Source of the DNA: a virus
Length of the DNA: 23,482 bases
IMG/VR virus record: IMGVR_UViG_3300038441_000972
Location: 1-23,482 of that record
Direction: 5' to 3' (one strand)
The notes under the pieces are model-generated. The model had not been told where the DNA came from. It was given only the letters and a program-made list of their open reading frames with translations, and did not search any database. How positions within the stretch are numbered: the first letter of the stretch is position 1; every line of letters starts with the position of its first letter. Positions 19,101 through 23,482 of this stretch are shown one piece after another. The position numbers were made by a program, and so were the translations under genes.

Positions 19101-21092
19101 GTGACGACGATCTTCTTCACGCCGAACCAGGGCGGGCTCGGTCCCCGCACCGACTGCTCGGTGCGTGTCGTGCTCGGGTACTACCCGTTCGACGCGGGCA
19201 TCTCGAGATGGGATGAAGCGAAGTGGGATGTCGCCGGTGGCGGCATATGGGAAGGCGGCGCCCCCGTCGACGACGACGTGAGCGCGAACGTCATGGAGGT
19301 CACGTACACGGCAGGTCGTGACCAGCCACTCGACCGGTTCCGGACCGGGACGTGCACGGTGAAGCTCTACGACCCCGAAGGCAAATACTCGCCGTGGCTC
19401 GACACTGCGACCCCCGCGGTCGATGACGGTGCCATCCGGCCTGGTATCACGCTCCGCACCGAGATAGTCACCGCGACCGGCAAGTACCCGCGGTTCTTCG
19501 GTGTCGTCGACCAGATCATCGACAACTGGGCGCAGGTGTCACCCGACCCGGCGAACCCGCACATCGTGACGTTCCGTGCGAACGATGCGCTCGCGACGCT
19601 CGCCGCCTACGACGGTGTGCCACAGACCCCAGCGGGCGCGGACGAGCTGACCGGTGCGCGACTCCACCGCATCGCCGACAACGCCGGTTACACGGGGACA
19701 CGCAACTTCGATGTCGGCAGCGTCGCGTGCATCGCGACGGACCTCGACAAGAACGCGCTCGACGAAGCCGGGTTGACGACCGACACCGAACGCGGCGCGT
19801 TGTGGGCCGACGGGCTCGGTGTGTTGCAGTTCCGTGACCGCAACGGACTCGTCGCGGACGGCAGGTACACGGTCGTGCAAGCCAAGTTCGGCGAGGAAGG
19901 CATCACCGCACTCCCCGAGGTCCCGACGTTGCCGACGATCGCGGGACTCGCAGCGCGATACAACGCCGACGACGCCGCGTCGATCGCGAGTAGCGCGACG
20001 GCAGTGTCGCAATGGAATGACGTGAGCGGCAACGGTCGTCATCTGGTGCAGGCCACGTCGACGAACCAACCCAAGACGGGGACACGCACACTCAACGGTC
20101 GCAACGTCATCGACTTCGACGGCAGCAACGACTTCCTCAAGTCGTCGGCGTGGACGCTCGCGCAGCCACTCACCTACTTCGTCGTCGCCGAGACAGACGT
20201 GGCGGGCAACCAGCTCGTCATCGACCGGGGGACGAGCGGCACACCAGGCGGACCGATCCTGCAACGCAACTCGACAGGATCATGGGAAGCGTTCGGCGGC
20301 ACGTCGCTTATCGGCGGTACCGCGGACCTCAACCCGCACGTGTTCGCAGCGGTGTTCAACGGCGCGTCGTCACGTCTCCGGGTCGATGGCGCGCAGGTCG
20401 CAGGGAACGCGGGCGCTCAGTCATTCAGCGCGGGTGGCATCACGGTCGGGTCGTCGCGCACACCGTCGCTGTACTGGAACGGCCATGTCGCCGAGGTCCT
20501 CGTCTACGCGGGCGCGTTGAGCACGGCGGACATCGAGGCGGTCGAGGACTACCTGGCGTACAAGTGGCTCAACGTGGTGCCACCGGTCGAGGCGGCAGGC
20601 GAGATTTGCTACTCGGCGATCCAGCCGGCGAGTGACAACGCGAAGACCCGCAACATCGTGACGATCACCCGTCAGGGCGGCAGTCCGATCACTCGCACGG
20701 ACCTGACCTCGGTGTCGTTGTACGGCAAGAAGTCGTACCAGCGCACCGACCTGTTGCACACGACCGACGCGGAGAGTCTCGTGATCGCCGACGAGTACCT
20801 GGGGCTGTACTCGTACGCCACGAACCGGATCGAGCAGCTCGGGATCGACGTGGCGAACGCCGACCCGGCACACATCGACACGATCATCGGCCTCGACCTC
20901 CTGCACCTGATCGAAGTGAAGCGGCGGGCGGTCGGGTTCCAGATCGTCGCCGAGTTGCAAATCGAGGGGATCACGGAGACAGTGACGCCTAGTGCATGGA
21001 CCGTAAACTTCCGCACGTTCGACGCCGGGCACGTGTTCACGCCCGCAGCGTGGGGTGCGGTCGATTGGGACGAAGGACTGTGGGGCTACTGA
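19101..21092 (+). CDS. minor tail protein with inserted lectin-like domain
   Basis: A 663-residue protein, GTG start directly after site 10. N-terminal part to about 270 (FDAGISRWDEAKWDVAGGG; TVKLYDPEGKYSPW) and C-terminal part (about 500-663; TRNIVTITRQGGSP, then FDAGHVFTPAAWGAVDWDEG) belong to one baseplate/tail-tip protein type. Residues about 275-495 are a separate concanavalin-like domain: LAARYNADDAASIA, VSQWNDVSGNGRHLVQA, LNGRNVIDFDGSNDFL and LYWNGHVAEVLVYAGAL. It looks inserted into a loop, as expected for a host-glycan receptor-binding module. Confidence 0.75.
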   Translation: MTTIFFTPNQGGLGPRTDCSVRVVLGYYPFDAGISRWDEAKWDVAGGGIWEGGAPVDDDVSANVMEVTYTAGRDQPLDRFRTGTCTVKLYDPEGKYSPWLDTATPAVDDGAIRPGITLRTEIVTATGKYPRFFGVVDQIIDNWAQVSPDPANPHIVTFRANDALATLAAYDGVPQTPAGADELTGARLHRIADNAGYTGTRNFDVGSVACIATDLDKNALDEAGLTTDTERGALWADGLGVLQFRDRNGLVADGRYTVVQAKFGEEGITALPEVPTLPTIAGLAARYNADDAASIASSATAVSQWNDVSGNGRHLVQATSTNQPKTGTRTLNGRNVIDFDGSNDFLKSSAWTLAQPLTYFVVAETDVAGNQLVIDRGTSGTPGGPILQRNSTGSWEAFGGTSLIGGTADLNPHVFAAVFNGASSRLRVDGAQVAGNAGAQSFSAGGITVGSSRTPSLYWNGHVAEVLVYAGALSTADIEAVEDYLAYKWLNVVPPVEAAGEICYSAIQPASDNAKTRNIVTITRQGGSPITRTDLTSVSLYGKKSYQRTDLLHTTDAESLVIADEYLGLYSYATNRIEQLGIDVANADPAHIDTIIGLDLLHLIEVKRRAVGFQIVAELQIEGITETVTPSAWTVNFRTFDAGHVFTPAAWGAVDWDEGLWGY

Positions 21093-21093
21093 C

Positions 21094-21708
21094 ATGGGCT
21101 TGACCAGCAATGTTGTTGGCAACACCCCGATCCTGTCGTCGTGGGGCAACGAGGTCCGTGACCGCAGCGTGCAGGTGTTCGCGAACGCGGCGGAGCGGAC
21201 GGCGCAGTGGACGGCACCACCGACGGGGGCGGTGTCGTATCTCGTCGACCAGCCGGGGCTCATGTGGGTGTTCGTCGCGGGTGCGTGGAAGGCGCCGAAC
21301 GCGATGGGCATTCCGTCCGGCGGCTACATCACCAGCGCGACGGGTGTGCAGATTCCTCCGGCGTCGACGATCGACCTGCCGAGTATGGCGTTCACGTTCA
21401 CGCCGGTAGCGAACCGCAAAATCAAGATCACGGGCAGCTTGCAGACACACATCAACTCGGGGACACCGGCGACGGCGTTCACGCTCTACATCACGGACAG
21501 TGCGAACACGATCTTTGCGCAACGGTCATCGTGGATGCTCGACAATGCGAGCTTCGTGAACCAGCAGACGTTGACGGTGTTCCATGTGATGAACTCGACG
21601 GGTGCGGCCATCTCGTTGAAGCTGCGTGCCAACAACTATCTCGGCAGCGCAGTCGGGCTGTATACCGATTTCCAGACGATGATCGTCGAGGACGTAGGAC
21701 CGGTCTGA
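21094..21708 (+). CDS. minor tail / fibre-like protein
   Basis: A 204-residue protein. N-terminal MGLTSNVVGNTPILSSWGNE and VFANAAERTAQWTAPPTGAV are the start of a tail-attached family; the remainder is beta-rich with GTPATAFTLYITDS and TLTVFHVMNSTGAAISLKL, like a compact trimeric fibre head. No collagen-like repeat. Close to the lectin-bearing tail protein, so likely part of the same adsorption apparatus. Starts two bases after the previous stop. Confidence 0.65.
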   Translation: MGLTSNVVGNTPILSSWGNEVRDRSVQVFANAAERTAQWTAPPTGAVSYLVDQPGLMWVFVAGAWKAPNAMGIPSGGYITSATGVQIPPASTIDLPSMAFTFTPVANRKIKITGSLQTHINSGTPATAFTLYITDSANTIFAQRSSWMLDNASFVNQQTLTVFHVMNSTGAAISLKLRANNYLGSAVGLYTDFQTMIVEDVGPV

Positions 21709-21709
21709 C

Positions 21710-22531
21710 ATGCCTGACGTGTGGCTCCCCGGAGCGTGGCGCGACTACGGAGCGTGCGCGAACTATCAAGGCGGTTGGAACCGGCTCGAGCTCGCGGTGT
21801 CGCACTTCACGGTCGGTGCCGACTCGCGTGGCATCGGTCGTCGTGGCTACTTCCACTGGCTTGTCCACCAGGACGCCGGTCGGGAGAACGGGTGCACGCA
21901 GTACGCGCCGATCAACGCCGCGACATGGCATGCCGGCGGGTCGTCGTCGATGCCTGACGCGAACCAGCGGGGACCGGGCATCGAGTTCGAGCGCAGGGTG
22001 ACGGGCGGCTACAACGATGACGGCCTCGCGAACGCCGAACCGTTGACCGACAATCAGATCGTGTGGGGGCAGCGCATCGTCGACTTCTGCGCCGAGTGGG
22101 GCATCGCTCCGGTGATGTACGACGGTCCTCGGTACGGCGCGGGCGGGTGGCGTGGCTGGGTGAACCACCACGACCTCGACCGTGACCGTTACGACGGGCT
22201 GACCAACGGGGAGTGGGCTGCGATCATTGGTGGGACGACGCAACCTGACCCGACGAAGCAACGGAACGGAGACAGCGTGCTGTACGTGATTGGCAGTGTC
22301 ATCGAGGACGGTCGGCCCGATGCCGGTCAGGTGCTCACCGTGCTCTACGACACGGTGAGCGGTGTCGAATGTGCACGGCTCAACGAGCCGTCTGGCGCGT
22401 TCGGGTTCGGTGGTGTCGCGTCGTCGTGGATTCAGCAGGGCGCGTTGGCGTACTTCACGTCGCCGCTCGGCGCGTACGTCGTCGGGATGAACATGCAGAA
22501 GCTCCGCCAGGCGCACGGCTACCAGGAGTGA
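21710..22531 (+). CDS. endolysin, N-acetylmuramoyl-L-alanine amidase
   Basis: A 273-residue protein. Residues 1-170 form an amidase_2 domain: VSHFTVG (His32), NAATWHAGG (His74), GIEFERR (Glu91) and WVNHHDLDRDRYDG (His152 or 153, Asp158) give the zinc-site and catalytic residues in the usual order. It cuts the peptide from muramic acid in peptidoglycan. Residues about 195-273 (SVLYVIGSVIEDGRPDAG, then FGFGGVASSWIQQGALAYF) are a separate domain, probably wall-binding, of a type I do not recognise. Starts one base after the fibre gene and overlaps the putative holin start. Confidence 0.85.
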   Translation: MPDVWLPGAWRDYGACANYQGGWNRLELAVSHFTVGADSRGIGRRGYFHWLVHQDAGRENGCTQYAPINAATWHAGGSSSMPDANQRGPGIEFERRVTGGYNDDGLANAEPLTDNQIVWGQRIVDFCAEWGIAPVMYDGPRYGAGGWRGWVNHHDLDRDRYDGLTNGEWAAIIGGTTQPDPTKQRNGDSVLYVIGSVIEDGRPDAGQVLTVLYDTVSGVECARLNEPSGAFGFGGVASSWIQQGALAYFTSPLGAYVVGMNMQKLRQAHGYQE

Positions 22532-22746
22532 ATGACGCCCGCGGGCGGCGACCCGTGGGCGAGGTGGTGCTGCTCATCTTGACGGTCGCGATCTGCTTCT
22601 GCATCCTGACCGCAATCGTCGCGACGGCGATCATCGCTGTCCTCGAACCGGGCAGCGAGGTCGGTGTCGCAGCGTCAAGTCTCGGAACACTGGTGAGCGC
22701 GCTCGCCGGGTTCGTGATCGGACGCGCGCTCGGTGGGGGTCACTGA
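22528..22746 (+). CDS. putative holin
   Basis: A 72-residue protein. GTG start overlaps the endolysin stop (GTGA); a GTG at 22555 is the alternative. Two hydrophobic stretches: VVLLILTVAICFCILTAIVA and the following IIAVL, then VAASSLGTLVSALAGFVIGR. Short size, two membrane segments and the position right after the endolysin fit a class II-like holin. The TGA stop is the left arm of palindrome site 11. Confidence 0.65.
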   Translation: MNDARGRRPVGEVVLLILTVAICFCILTAIVATAIIAVLEPGSEVGVAASSLGTLVSALAGFVIGRALGGGH

Positions 22747-22758
22747 TAGCCGTCTATC
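22744..22758. promoter_or_regulatory. palindromic site 11
   Basis: TGATAG-CCGT-CTATC with a C in place of the final A. The left arm carries the holin stop. It lies at the end of the structural and lysis operon. Confidence 0.65.
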
Positions 22759-22802
22759 CACCCCGGCCTGGTCGGCTGGCCGATCCCACCGCTAGGGTCG
22801 CG

Positions 22803-22836
22803 GACGACGCCGCACCTAGATAGGTACGGCGTCGTC
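22803..22836 (+). terminator. long hairpin after the lysis genes
   Basis: GACGACGCCG (22803-22812) pairs with CGGCGTCGTC (22827-22836), one mismatch, then ACCTA with TAGGT and a two-base turn. It lies 57 bases past the holin stop and 35 bases before the secreted protein gene. A terminator without a U tract, or a folded leader for the next gene, are both possible. Confidence 0.55.
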
Positions 22837-22870
22837 GCATGTCCAGACCACTTTGCCGGAGGACGGACAC

Positions 22871-23440
22871 ATGTCGAAACGTACCCCACGCGTCATTGCT
22901 GCGATGCTTTGTTGCGTCACTTTTCTCGCGACGACTTCGACTGCTCACGCAGCGAAGGTCGCGTCGCCGACAACGGACCCGGTGTCCGTTCTCACCGCGG
23001 ACGCGAACGCGTACGGACAGGCGATGATCGTCGCGTTTTGGGACGAGCTCGCACGCTACGAAGCTGCGCGTCTCGAGGCCGAACGTGTCGAAGCGGAACG
23101 TGTGGCGGCGGAGGCGGAAGCTGCAAGACTGGAAGCCGAGCGGCGACGGGTCGCCTCTCTGACCCCTGCCCGTCTGAGTCCGACTCCGTCGCCGCTCTCG
23201 ACTGTCGGTGAGTGCACCGGGTTCGTGATCCCCGACTACATCATCCAACGCGAGTCGGGCGGCAACCCGTCGGCGTACAACCCGTCCGGTGCGTACGGGT
23301 GCGCGCAGACGCTCCTGTCGCACTACTCGGGCAGCGGCGTGTGTGCCGGGATCAACCCGTACACGATCGAGGGCCAGCGGGCGTGCGTCCAGATTCTCTA
23401 CGACCGTGGCGGGCTGGCCCCGTGGGCGGCGACCCGGTGA
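22871..23440 (+). CDS. secreted Rpf/transglycosylase-like protein
   Basis: A 189-residue protein, ATG after CGGAGGA. Residues 1-27 are a Sec signal (basic start, hydrophobic AMLCCVTFLATTSTAHA, cleavage after AHA). Residues about 58-95 are a Glu/Ala/Arg coiled coil, followed by a Pro/Ser linker. The C-terminal 75 residues (YIIQRESGGNPSAYN, then AYGCAQ and CVQILYDRGGLAPW) match the lysozyme-like fold of resuscitation-promoting factors and lytic transglycosylases, with Glu128 as catalytic acid. Cys115, 144, 158 and 172 could form two disulfides. It lies after the lysis cassette, past a hairpin and with its own ribosome site, and may be made in lysogens or help release. Confidence 0.75.
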   Translation: MSKRTPRVIAAMLCCVTFLATTSTAHAAKVASPTTDPVSVLTADANAYGQAMIVAFWDELARYEAARLEAERVEAERVAAEAEAARLEAERRRVASLTPARLSPTPSPLSTVGECTGFVIPDYIIQRESGGNPSAYNPSGAYGCAQTLLSHYSGSGVCAGINPYTIEGQRACVQILYDRGGLAPWAATR

Positions 23441-23453
23441 TAGCCACCTATCA
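23438..23453. promoter_or_regulatory. palindromic site 12
   Basis: GGTGATAG-CCAC-CTATCACC, as long as site 3. The left arm contains the stop of the secreted protein gene. A -10-like CACACT lies 14 bp downstream, before a possible new gene, so this copy could act as an operator. Confidence 0.7.
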
Positions 23454-23478
23454 CCTGCGGACCTGACACACTGTCGGG

Positions 23479-23482
23479 ATGC
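23479..23482 (+). other. possible gene start cut by the window end
   Basis: An ATG at 23479 follows CACACT (23467-23472) after exactly six bases, the same leaderless spacing as seen for the 5707 and 8796 genes. Only four bases of the gene are present, so nothing can be said about the product. Confidence 0.25.

Noticed and set aside
17552-19150. Long minus-strand open frame opposite the tape measure gene
   Set aside because: Arg/Leu-rich antisense shadow created by GC-rich codons; the plus strand is plainly a tape measure protein.

Overview
This 23.5 kb, GC-rich window looks like part of the genome of a siphovirus, or an integrated prophage, of a high-GC actinobacterium. The evidence is an HK97-type head and tail gene series, a 746-residue tape measure protein, a zinc-amidase endolysin, a secreted Rpf/transglycosylase-like protein, and several promoters that place a TAnnnT -10 box 6-9 bases before the start codon (leaderless transcripts, common in Actinobacteria). 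The host genus cannot be read from the sequence. No terminase, integrase, repressor or replication gene is visible, so the window is only part of the genome.

Layout. (a) 1-5360 is a leftward block: four small genes, a HExxH plus vWA protein, its MoxR/CobS-like AAA+ ATPase, an unrecognised 244-residue protein and a 59-residue protein. They lie behind a long untranslated leader (4782-5240) and a candidate leftward promoter near 5241-5249. GGGTCC/GGGACC-rich repeats flank the block on both sides. (b) 5363-6420 holds a leftward ASCH-domain gene and a leftward cupin-like gene. (c) 6441-9411 is accessory: a ParB-like protein and an ABC-ATPase/GNAT fusion (candidate DNA-modification pair), a leftward sulfotransferase, a ribbon-helix-helix plus HicA-like pair, and a small Cys protein. 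(d) 9412-10020 holds two leftward low-complexity genes. (e) 10115-22746 is the rightward structural and lysis operon: portal, protease, major capsid, connector, tail terminator, major tail protein, HK97-gp10-like, G/T chaperones, tape measure, a minor tail protein with an inserted lectin-like domain, a second tail protein, endolysin and putative holin. (f) 22871-23440 is a secreted Rpf-like protein.

Two dispersed non-coding systems stand out. First, twelve copies of a 16-bp palindrome, consensus TGATAG-N4-CTATCA, are scattered over the whole window. Eight supply the stop codon of a neighbouring gene, one lies at the leftward promoter, and one is beside the structural promoter. The pattern resembles the stoperators of L5-like mycobacteriophages, but the sequence is different. 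Second, three copies of a two-helix RNA structure (E1-E3) lie ahead of three leftward genes. Their stems differ in sequence but keep their pairing, and G-U pairs occur only in the RNA sense of the leftward transcript. The leader of that transcript also carries two hairpins with compensatory differences beside a shared GTATGA sequence. Together these suggest a phage immunity/silencing network and an RNA-level control layer on the leftward operon. Both proposals are inferences from sequence pattern.
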